Of a stretch of 35,317 nt of DNA, positions 1-7,300 are shown one piece after another (position 1 is the stretch's first letter; each line of letters begins with the position of its first letter). The notes under the pieces are model-generated. The model ran no database searches, had not been told where the DNA came from, and saw only the letters and a program-made list of their open reading frames with translations. This DNA is from Myxococcales bacterium (GTDB lineage Bacteria > Myxococcota > Myxococcia > Myxococcales > 40CM-4-68-19), in the NCBI GenBank assembly GCA_020201435.1, contig JAIVGS010000005.1:1-35317 (forward strand). Reading direction: 5' to 3'. A program made the translations under genes and the position numbers.

Positions 1-216
1 GTCCTGGACGCGGTAAAAGACGCTCGGCCCGATGGTGATCCACTTCGGGCCCGTCGGCGGCCGGCTTTCGCGCAGCGCCTTCGTGTCCGCGGCGCGCGTC
101 ATGCGCATCCAGCTCGTCGACCGGCCGATGTACACGCCGGCGTCGCGGTCGCGCAGGAGGGCAGGGCGCACGGCGACGACCTCGGCGCGGTCAGCCGGTT
201 GCGGGGCCTTGATCAC
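1..216 (-). CDS. AlpA/excisionase-type HTH DNA-binding protein (C-terminus off window)
   Basis: Seen: an open minus-strand frame of 72 codons runs from a GTG at 216 off the left edge. An AAGGAG ribosome site lies about 7 bases before the GTG. The protein contains GVYIGRSTSWMRMTRAADTK and then GPKWITIGPSVFYRVQD. This is the layout of AlpA/MerR-like excisionase regulators: a helix-turn-helix that picks the site, followed by a wing with a G-P-x-W segment. Its start overlaps the stop of the upstream small HTH gene (GTGA), so the two are probably translated together. Context: proteins of this kind act as recombination directionality factors or prophage regulators, which fits an integrative element whose integrase lies at 1544-2869. 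Whether it is an excisionase or a transcription factor cannot be decided here, and the C-terminus is missing. Confidence 0.7.
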   Translation of the reverse strand, partial: MIKAPQPADRAEVVAVRPALLRDRDAGVYIGRSTSWMRMTRAADTKALRESRPPTGPKWITIGPSVFYRVQD

Positions 217-413
217 GACGCGCGCTCCTTCAACAAGAGCGACTCGAGGCCGCAGCTGGAGATCGCTCGCCGGATACGCCGCTCGGTGAGGGATCGGACC
301 GGGTCGCCGGCGAGGAACCTGCGAACGCTGCGCCGATCGCACTCTGCACGCTCTGCGACGGAGCGCACCGCCATCGCGACGATCGCCTGTTGCGTCTGGT
401 CTGCTTTCGTCAC
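213..413 (-). CDS. Small phage-type HTH regulator, 66 aa
   Basis: Seen: a GTG start at 413 with GGAGG 7 bases upstream and a stop overlapping the next gene's start. The 66-residue basic protein contains VRSVAERAECDRRSVRRFLAG, a helix-turn-helix-like pattern (alanine in helix 1, a turn, then a basic recognition helix). It resembles small prophage repressors or Cro-like proteins, but I cannot name a family. It is the first gene of a leftward pair with the AlpA-type gene, and it is preceded by an array of 12-bp repeats (449-502). It may bind those repeats to control itself and the divergent PIN gene. That link is inference from position only. Confidence 0.65.
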   Translation of the reverse strand: MTKADQTQQAIVAMAVRSVAERAECDRRSVRRFLAGDPVRSLTERRIRRAISSCGLESLLLKERAS

Positions 414-430
414 GCCTTACCTCCGCGAAA

Positions 431-550
431 CATCTTGCAAGCGTCGCCGGACAGTTTCCGGCACGCGCGGGACAGTTTCCGCGAGCCGCGCGACTGATTC
501 CGCCGACAGCGACGACGCGCATCTTGCGGGCGCCGTTGGACAGTGTTCGG
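431..550. promoter_or_regulatory. Operator-like array of 12-bp repeats with 21-bp spacing
   Basis: GGACAGTTTCCG occurs at 449-460 and 470-481, and a degenerate copy CGACTGATTCCG lies at 491-502. The copies start exactly 21 bp apart, two turns of B-DNA, so all lie on one face. A fourth variant, GGACAGTGTTCGG, is at 538-550. A 30-bp unit at 431-460 recurs at 520-549 with about 23 of 30 identities. The array lies between the divergent HTH gene and the PIN gene, where an element repressor would act. Function is inferred from layout. Confidence 0.55.
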
Positions 551-577
551 GGGCGTCGAGGTCGCAAAGGACAGCGG

Positions 578-583
578 TACACT
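578..583 (+). promoter_or_regulatory. Possible -10 box of a leaderless PIN transcript
   Basis: TACACT lies 7 bases before the ATG at 591 and there is no Shine-Dalgarno sequence. A transcript started from this box would begin at or next to the start codon. No convincing -35 box is seen at the right distance, so this is weak. Confidence 0.3.
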
Positions 584-590
584 CGCTCGA

Positions 591-1547
591 ATGACGAAGG
601 AACCTGCAGTTCGACGCGAGATCAAGAACGCCGACTTCATCGTCGAGACGTCGACCCTTGGGTGTGCCGCGGATGATCGGCGGTTCTACGATCGGCTTGC
701 TCGCCAACTGCACCGGATGACTGCTCACCCGAGATATGGCCGCGCCTGGGTGCCGTGGACTTCATTTCACGAGATGGCCGCCACGCCGGATCCTCGGAGA
801 CGCGACGTGCTCGGTGTCGTGTTGAATCTCTACCGCGAGCTGCGTGATCGCTTTCTTTTGACCGGCACGTTCCAAGAGACCATCAAGGCGGAATGGAGTG
901 ACCCGCCGCATAATGTCTCTCGCTCGTTTTCGGCTTTCGAATCGGACTTGGTGGCGTGTTCGCGCACGAATGGACGCGGCACGTTTATCGACGAGCTCGG
1001 CGAAGACTTTCGCGCGTGGAGGATCGACCGTCGACTCGAATACGAGGAGCACAACGAGGATCTGACCAGAGCGTTCATGGAGCGTGAGGAGCTCCCTCGA
1101 TCAATCGCCCTCGTTCTTGAGCGTCCGTGGACGACCGAAGCATACGATGTCAGCGACGACATCGCCGGCCAAGTAATCGAGAGGTTTGCCGAGCGCGATC
1201 GCGAGGAAGGCGTCCAGAAGGCAAAGGCCAACCCGGAGGCGTACCGCACGACGTGGACGCACGCCTTTCTCTATCGCCTCGCGCAGTTTGCCCAGACGAT
1301 TCCGACCGAGCAGCGCGCGAAGGGCCGTTTCGGGCGGTACGCGAAACTGATGAAGGGTCACCGAAATGACTTCATCGACGCCGAGCTCGTCTCGCTCGGA
1401 TCTCGGTGCGGATTTCTGATAACGCAGGACGGCGACCTGCGCGAACGTTTGGACTATCTGTTCAACCGCGGCATCGTTCGCATTCAGGCGTTCGACTTCG
1501 ATTTCATCGAAGGCGCTTGGACGGAGCCAGTCGTTCGTGAAGATTAG
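591..1547 (+). CDS. PIN-like nuclease domain protein, 318 aa, element cargo
   Basis: Seen: the first strand reads ADFIVETSTLG, which matches the PIN beta-1 motif with Glu19 in place of the usual Asp. Glu61 in SFHEM sits where the second acidic residue is expected. The end reads NDFIDAELVSLGSRCGFLIT followed by QDGDL, giving Asp260, Asp263, Asp280 and Asp282. These fit the acidic metal-binding pocket of PIN ribonucleases. Known: PIN domains cut RNA and are often toxins, but those are about 130 residues. Here roughly 190 charged, helical-looking residues separate the two halves. The ATG at 591 was preferred over the in-frame GTG at 543 because the longer start overlaps the repeats and has no ribosome site. 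The gene converges on the integrase and overlaps its stop codon by 4 bases. No antitoxin gene is adjacent. A role in defence or element stability is inference. Confidence 0.7.
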   Translation: MTKEPAVRREIKNADFIVETSTLGCAADDRRFYDRLARQLHRMTAHPRYGRAWVPWTSFHEMAATPDPRRRDVLGVVLNLYRELRDRFLLTGTFQETIKAEWSDPPHNVSRSFSAFESDLVACSRTNGRGTFIDELGEDFRAWRIDRRLEYEEHNEDLTRAFMEREELPRSIALVLERPWTTEAYDVSDDIAGQVIERFAERDREEGVQKAKANPEAYRTTWTHAFLYRLAQFAQTIPTEQRAKGRFGRYAKLMKGHRNDFIDAELVSLGSRCGFLITQDGDLRERLDYLFNRGIVRIQAFDFDFIEGAWTEPVVRED

Positions 1548-2869
1548 TTCGTCATCCTCAGCACGGCCTGCCGGACGTCGCTCGGCACCACGTGCGCGTA
1601 CTTCTCCGTCTGCGTGATCGACGCGTGCCCGAGCGCGTCGCGCACCTGCTCGAGCGTCGCGCCGGACCGCAGCATCCGCACCGCGAAGTCGTGGCGCAGG
1701 TCGTGGAAGTGCAGATCGGTGATCGCCGCGGCCGCGGCGAGCGCCGGCCATTCGCGCTGGGTGATCCGGTCCTCCCAGTTCTCCGCGTTGCCCGGGCACA
1801 GCTCGCCGCGCGTGCCGCGCAGGGTCCAGCCCTTCAGCGCCGCGATCGCCGCGTCGCCGAGATAGACGATGCGCCCCTTGTCCGACTTCGTAATGCTGTG
1901 GGGCAGGGCAATGGTGCGCTCGCGCAGGTTGATCATCGCGTCGGCAAGGCGGACGATCTCACCGCGGCGCATACCAGTGGCCAGCGCGACGCGCGCAGCA
2001 AAGCGCAGGAAGTCGCCGCCGCACGGCTCGGCCGAGGAGAAGGCCTCGAGCGACTTCGTGAACCTCGTGCGTTCGCCTTCGTTCTTTCCGAGCTGCTCGT
2101 CGGTGTCGAATTGTCCGAGCCACCGCACCCGCTGGTTTCCCTTGCCCTTCCGGATCGGTTCGGGCCTGCGCGCCATCGGCACCGCCGCGAGCTGGCCGCG
2201 GTCGACAGCGTCCGCGAGCATCGCCCGGAAGGCGGACCAGTCGCGGAGCAGGGTGCCCATCGCCGTGCCGGCGACCTTGCGGTCGGCGAGGACCTTCTCG
2301 ATCGCATCGCGCTGCAGCGCGCCGAGCTGCGCGTCGAGCAGCGGCGCCCATGTCGACGTGATGCGCCCCCACGTGCCGGACGGCTTCAGCGTCTTGCCCG
2401 TGCGCGGCGAGACGCGCGGCCCTTTGCCGCCGTCCTTCCGGTGCGCGAGCACCTTCGGCGCGTAGACGTTCTCGAGATACGCGCGAACGGTCGACGATTT
2501 CGCAAGCTGCGACTGCGCTCGCGCCTGGCGCTTCTCCTCGGCAGGGTCAGCACCAGCGCGCACGCGCACCAGCTCGCCCTGCGCGGCCGCGCGAACGTCG
2601 ACGAGCGGCATCGCGCCGGCGCCGGCGATGCGGATATGCCGTTGGCGCCCGTCCTTCGTCCGGTAGTGCAGCAGGAACGACGCCGCGCCATCCGCCGCGA
2701 CTTGCAGCTCGAGACCAGGCACGGCGCCGTCGCTGAGCGAGTAGCGCTCGCCCAGCGGATGCGTCCGCACCGCCTCGAGGACGCGCTCGGTCAACGCGTC
2801 CGGCAGCTTGCCGCGAAGGCCGAGCTGCTGCAGTCGAGCTTGCCTCTTCGCCTGATTCGCGATGCCCAT
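1544..2869 (-). CDS. Tyrosine recombinase (phage/ICE integrase), 441 aa
   Basis: This is the site-specific recombinase expected to insert and excise the element at tRNA-Val. Seen: the N-terminal region has the DUF4102-like arm-binding layout (DGAVPGLELQVAADG, then SFLLHYRTKDGRQRHIRIAG). A central SAM-like core-binding region follows. The catalytic domain carries GMRRGEIVRL (Arg I), ITKSDKGR (Lys), HFHDLRHDF (HxxR), LGHASITQT (His/Trp position) and the nucleophile Tyr in TEKYAHV. All catalytic residues are present, so the enzyme looks intact. The ATG at 2869 has AGGAGG in good position; an upstream in-frame start at 2893 does not. The gene reads away from the att site, whose repeats lie just upstream (2882-3008). 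The stop overlaps that of the convergent PIN gene. Confidence 0.93.
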   Translation of the reverse strand: MGIANQAKRQARLQQLGLRGKLPDALTERVLEAVRTHPLGERYSLSDGAVPGLELQVAADGAASFLLHYRTKDGRQRHIRIAGAGAMPLVDVRAAAQGELVRVRAGADPAEEKRQARAQSQLAKSSTVRAYLENVYAPKVLAHRKDGGKGPRVSPRTGKTLKPSGTWGRITSTWAPLLDAQLGALQRDAIEKVLADRKVAGTAMGTLLRDWSAFRAMLADAVDRGQLAAVPMARRPEPIRKGKGNQRVRWLGQFDTDEQLGKNEGERTRFTKSLEAFSSAEPCGGDFLRFAARVALATGMRRGEIVRLADAMINLRERTIALPHSITKSDKGRIVYLGDAAIAALKGWTLRGTRGELCPGNAENWEDRITQREWPALAAAAAITDLHFHDLRHDFAVRMLRSGATLEQVRDALGHASITQTEKYAHVVPSDVRQAVLRMTN

Positions 2870-2881
2870 GTGCCCCTCCTG

Positions 2882-3008
2882 CGGAACAGCCACGGAACAG
2901 AGCGCGCCGTTCCAGACCTTTGCAAAACGGATCTGGTCCGTACCAAAGCCGTTCCGAAAAGACCAGTGGGGTCAAGGGCTTACAAACAGATTTGTAGTGC
3001 TTTTGTAG
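2882..3008. repeat. Short direct and inverted repeats beside the att site
   Basis: CGGAACAG occurs at 2882-2889 and 2893-2900, 11 bp apart. Its inverse core CGTTCC is at 2908-2913 and again within 2949-2956. TACAAA-CAGA-TTTGTA forms a palindrome at 2981-2996, and TTTGTAG recurs at 2991-2997 and 3002-3008, again 11 bp apart. Helically phased repeats between an integrase start and an attachment core are the expected place for integrase arm sites or excisionase sites. They also lie in the integrase promoter region. Assignment to a particular protein is inference. Confidence 0.5.
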
Positions 3009-3043
3009 CGTCGTTGGTAACGTCTGGCGCGTCGCTTTTTTCA

Positions 3044-3090
3044 CCTTCACACGGCAGGGGTCGCAGGTTCGAATCCTGCAGCGCCCACCA
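3044..3090 (+). tRNA. 3' fragment of tRNA-Val(CAC), attachment site
   Basis: Reading back from CCA (3088-3090): discriminator A, acceptor 3' strand AGCGCCC (3080-3086), a perfect T arm (GCAGG, loop TTCGAAT, CCTGC; 3063-3079), variable loop GGGTC, and anticodon 3' stem GGCAG (3053-3057). The loop is TTCACAC with anticodon CAC at 3048-3050. Bases before 3044 no longer pair with the stem, and no D arm or 5' acceptor strand is found. This is therefore a half tRNA left by recombination in the anticodon region, not a working gene. The intact copy should lie to the left, outside the window, at the other end of the element. Confidence 0.85.
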
Positions 3091-3099
3091 CGAATCTGC

Positions 3100-3795
3100 G
3101 TCGGAAATTAAGGTGTTGGGCGCTTCAACCGTGAGCGGTTCCGCGTCGGGTTGAGCGGTTTGGACCCAATTTGGACCCAACTCGGGGAGCTTCGCGACTG
3201 CTTCGCGCAGATCTTCCACGTCCAGGTGGCCGTAGATCGTCGTCGTCGTGCGCACGTCGCGGTGACGCAGCAATCGCTGCACGCGGTGCGCGTCGACGCC
3301 GGCGCGGAGAAGCAGCGTCGCGGTGGTGTGGCGCAGATCGTGGAAGCGGATCGGACGCGGAATCGCTTTCGGCCATAGAGCGCGTCCGCGTGGCTGCGCG
3401 AGCGCCTTGCCGGTGCGGTTGGTGCGCTTGAGACACTTCGGGCAGTAGCGCTGCTCATTGTCCGCCTGCCGCTCTTTGTGGCCGCACCAACGGCAGACGT
3501 ACTCGTAGCCTTCGACCAGGCAGGCGCGCGCCAGCGCATGCGGCAGGATCTTCTGCGGGTCCGATTCCGGCGAGTGCTGCGAGCCGTCCGGTGCAGGGAA
3601 GAGCAGGGCGCCCGGTGCGTGCTTCACCTGGTACGCGATCCATGGCCGCAGTGGCGCGGGCAGCGGCAGGACCGCAGCAGCGGCACCTTTCGTCGTATCG
3701 CGATCGTGCGAAGGGCAACAGTGATGGTGCCGCGGTCGAGATCGGCGTCTATCTTTGCGAGCGCGAGCAGCTCGCCCTTTCGTAGCCCCAAGGCG
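3100..3795 (-). pseudogene. Second tyrosine integrase remnant with zinc-ribbon insert (C-terminal part)
   Basis: Seen: the minus strand encodes GLRKGELLALAKIDADLDRG and then TITV. One base appears to be missing near 3711-3716, and the next frame continues SHDRDTTKGAAAAVLPLP. It goes on through a Cys4 ribbon (CRWCG and CPKC) to RFHDLRHTTATLLLRAG, LLRHRD and TTTIYGHL. The Arg, HxxR, His and Tyr motifs of an integrase are all recognisable. The N-terminal half is absent. The zinc-ribbon insert before HxLR is a variant I associate with integrases of Anaeromyxobacter-like bacteria. The frame reads on through the antisense of the tRNA fragment to 2980. That tail is not a real protein end. The remnant is likely left by an older element inserted in the same tRNA. 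Confidence 0.8.
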
Positions 3796-3960
3796 GAGTA
3801 TCCGCTCTGGCTCAGCACCGGCCGGCTGGTTTACCACTGGCACACTCGCACCAAGACGGGCCGCGTGCGGGCGTTGCAGCAAGCGGCGGCGGAGCCGTTC
3901 GTGCAGCTTTCGGCCGAGGACGCAAAGCGCCTGGGGATCGGACCGGGCCACGAATCCTGC
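3793..3960 (+). pseudogene. Molybdopterin oxidoreductase C-terminal scrap
   Basis: Seen: one plus frame reads EYPLWLSTGRLVYHWHTRTK, then TGRVRALQQAAAEPFVQLSA and EDAKRLGI. This is the conserved start of the molybdopterin-dinucleotide-binding domain of formate dehydrogenase or assimilatory nitrate reductase-type enzymes, where the motif is TGR-x2-YH-x-HTRTKTGR. Nothing before 3793 belongs to it: that sequence is the integrase remnant on the other strand, so the junction is abrupt. After about 3960 the match stops, suggesting an internal deletion. The piece is too short to function. Confidence 0.65.
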
Positions 3961-4382
3961 CCGCGCAAGGTGCGACACGCGCTCTTCGCCGGCCCGGGCC
4001 GCGCGGCGGCATCGGGCTCCTGCGCGACCTGCTCGATCCTCGGCGCTGGCGCAGTTCATCCACGTCGGCTGGAGCCCCTCGGTGCAGGCCGCCAAGGTGC
4101 TGCGCGACCGCGAGATGGAGACGCCATCGCCACGCTGGGAGCGCAGACCGATCGGCAGATCGCCTGGGTGCGCACGGTGATCGCCGCGACGGCGGCGCAG
4201 GCGCTGTCGGTGCCACCGAATCCGCTGGCCGAGCTGGTGGCGTCGCGGCCGAAGAGCCCGGGCTCGCCGCCACGACGGGCGATCCGGAAGGCACGGATTG
4301 AGCCGCTGCTGCGCCTGCTCATCCCGGCTTCGCCTCCGGAGCCGTAGGACTGCGACCGCGCCGGAGTCGATCTCTATCCCGC
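3961..4382 (+). pseudogene. Decayed coding sequence in several frames, origin uncertain
   Basis: Protein-like text changes frame along this stretch. IGLLRDLLD occurs around 4013-4040. FIHVGWSPSVQAAKVLRDRE starts at about 4055. After an apparent one-base loss near 4119 it continues DAIATLGAQTDRQIAWVRT to about 4180, and then IAATAAQALSVPPNPLAEL to about 4230. I believe this resembles a conserved hypothetical gene that follows some molybdopterin oxidoreductases, but this is recollection and not certain. The rest, to the stop of the giant gene at 4383, shows nothing I can name. Confidence 0.4.
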
Positions 4383-7300
4383 TCAGTTGGGGTGCGCTTC
4401 CTGGTGGCCGCCGGTCAAAGTCCCGCCGGCCGAGAACACGGTGGCGCCCGACGGCGAGACGATGGTCATCTGCGCCGTGTCGCGCAGGCCCCTTGCATCG
4501 GCATCGGTGAAGGAGAACGTAACCCGGTAGCCGGAGGTGCCGTTGAGCCGGCCGCTGCCCGACCCGGTGAGCGTATTGAACTGGGCCTCGGGGTTGGGCG
4601 GCGCGAGGGCCGCGTCGTAGGTGCAGCCGGAACTGGTCATGGTCTCGAGCGAGAACTTCTGGCCCCTGCCCCAGTTGATTTCCAGCCGCTCGGGCGAGAT
4701 CGAGTGGTCGCAGCGCAGCTCGAAGCCGTGGCTCACGCCGCCGGCCAGCGTGCCGCCGCCGGTCATTCGGCCACCCACGTCGACCAGCGCCAGGTACTGG
4801 GTAGACCCGCCGTCCTTGTCGATGATGCGCGCCAGCACGGTGTAGCGGCCCGCGGCGGCAAACTGGCAATCCGTCGAGTTGCCCGAGCCGCTGCTGGCAT
4901 ACGTCGCGCCTGCGAGCGAAACGCCGGTGCACGAGAACGCGTAGTGGAGGGCCGCCGCCCGATCGGCGGCCGAAGGATCGAAGGGGCTGACGAGCGAGAT
5001 CACCACCGGATCGCACTTGCGATCGTCAGCGTCGCCGTCGTCGTCGTGCTTGCAGGGAGAGCCGGGTCCGCTGTTGACCAGCGTCGCCGTCGGCGCCACG
5101 TTCTGCACCTGGATGATCGCCGAGTACAGCGTGGAGGCGCCGCCGACGTCGAAGATGAGGCCGGTGACGGTGCGCGCGGCGGGTCCGTCGTCGAAGGCAC
5201 AGCTGACGCTGGCCGCCACGCCGCTGTTTTCCCAGGTCGCGGTGGAGAGCGGCCCGCCCGCGCAGTCGAAGGCGTAGTGGAATCCGGCCGCGGCGTCGGA
5301 GCCCGACGGATCGACCGGGTTGGTAAACGAGAAGACCGCCGCGCCGCCCTCGGCCACCGAAACGGGTCCGCCGAAGCTGGCCGTGGGGGCGACGTCGTTC
5401 ACCACCACCGAGCCCAGGTAGAGGTGCGCGCCACCGTCCTTGTCGGCGATGCTGCCGCGCACCGTCCAGGTCCCCGAGCCGTTCGCCGTGCAGGTGCGGC
5501 TGGCCGCCGCGGTCGGCGGACCGAAGCCGGTGCCGTCGCCGCAGTCGAAGGCGTAGCTGAAGCCGGCGGCGGTGTCCGCGCTCGACGGGTCGGTCGCGCC
5601 CATAAGCGAGAGCGTGAACGTAGCGCCTTCGTTCACCGCGCCCGGCGTCACGCTCAACGTGGCGCCGGGCGCGACGTTGCTGACCGGAATGACGGCGGTC
5701 GCGCTGCCCGCGCCGCTATCCTTGTCGACCACCGTCAGCGTCACCGCGTAGTTGCCGTCGTCGTCGGGAGTGAAGTTGAACGGCGACCCGCTGCCCGACG
5801 CGAAGAGCGCGCCGTTCTTGAGCACGTTCCAGGAGAAGCCGAATCCGGCCGACGTGTCCGCGGCGCCAGGGTCGGTCGCGCTGGCGGTCAGCGTGACGGC
5901 GGCGCCCTCGGCGCCGCTCGCCGGCGCTCCGCCGATGCTCGGGACCGGCGGCGCATTGAGTACGTTCACCGTCACCTGGTAATCCGAGTAGAGCGAATCC
6001 TCGTCGAAGATGCGGCCGGTCACCATGTGCGTACCGGGTCCGTCGTCGTAGGTGCAGGTCACGTTGTCCGGCATGTCCGCCGAGGCGAAGCTGGTCGCCA
6101 GCATGGCGCTGTCGTCACAGGCGAACGAGTAGTGGAAGCCGGCGGTCCCGTCGGTGCTCGAAGGATCGAACGGCACGTTCAGCGCGAACGTCACCGCCGC
6201 TCCCTCGGTGATGGTGGTGCTGCCGGCGATGCTCGCCTGCGCGGTCGGTGCCACTCCGTTCACGGTCACATCCGCGAAGTAGCTGGTGGACCCGCTGCCG
6301 CCGGAGTCGTAGTCCTTGTCGCGGATCTGCAGTCCGACGTGGCGGGTGCCTTCGTCGCTGGTGGCGCACGACCGCGAGCTGGTCCCGCCGGTGCCGACGA
6401 ATCCGGCGCCGTCGCCGCAATCGAAGGCGTAGGTGAAGCCGGCGGCAGTGTCCACCGTCGAGGGATCGAAGGGGAATGTGAGCGCGATGACGAAGGACGA
6501 GCCCTCGTCGATCGCGCCCGGCAGGCTCGCGGTGGCGGTGGGGGCGACGTCGGTGACGGAGATGGTCTTGCTGTCGGAGCCCGAGCTGCCGTCCTTGTCG
6601 GTGACGGTGAGGGTGACGACATAGACGCCGTCGTCGTCGGGGGTGAGGCCGAAGGCCGCCGCGTCGCCGGTCACGAACGCAATGCCGTTCCTGGTGACGC
6701 TCCACGAGTAGAGGAAGCCCGTGGCGGTATCGGCCGGGCCCGGATCGCTGACGGCGGCGGTGAGCGAGAGGGCGGTTCCTTCCAGACTCGAGCTGCGTGC
6801 GCCCTGGATGCCGGCGATCGGTGCCAGATTGGCCACCGAGACCTCGAATGAGGCCTTGCCGGTGGCGCCGGAATTGTCGACGACGCTCACTGCGACGAGG
6901 TAGGTTCCATCGTCCTGGTAGGTGTGGTTCGCCGAGAGCAATCCCGGGAGCGTGGCGGGGAAGGAACTCGAAGACTTGTCGCCCCAGTCGACGCTGACCG
7001 TCCAGGGACCGTCGATGAGGGTGTCGGCAAACGAGCCGAGGCTGAAGTAGGCCATCGCGCCTTCGTCGCTGGTCTGCGCTGCCGCGGCCGAGACGCTGGG
7101 CGGCACGTTGGCGACCGTCACCTGGAACGATACCGGCGTGGCGGCGCCGTCCTTGTCGGTCACGTTGATGGTTCCGGTGTACTCGCCGTGATCGAAATAC
7201 GTATGGCTCCGGGCGCCGAGCGTCCCTTGCGCGCTGACCGTGAACGAGTCGGCGGGCGTGCCGTCGCCCCAGTCGACGCTGACGCTCCAGGGCGCATCGT

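Noticed and set aside
2980-3105. Minus-strand protein end reading ALQDSNLRPLPCE
   Set aside because: This is the well-known false translation of the antisense strand of a tRNA; it comes from the tRNA-Val fragment, not from a real C-terminus.
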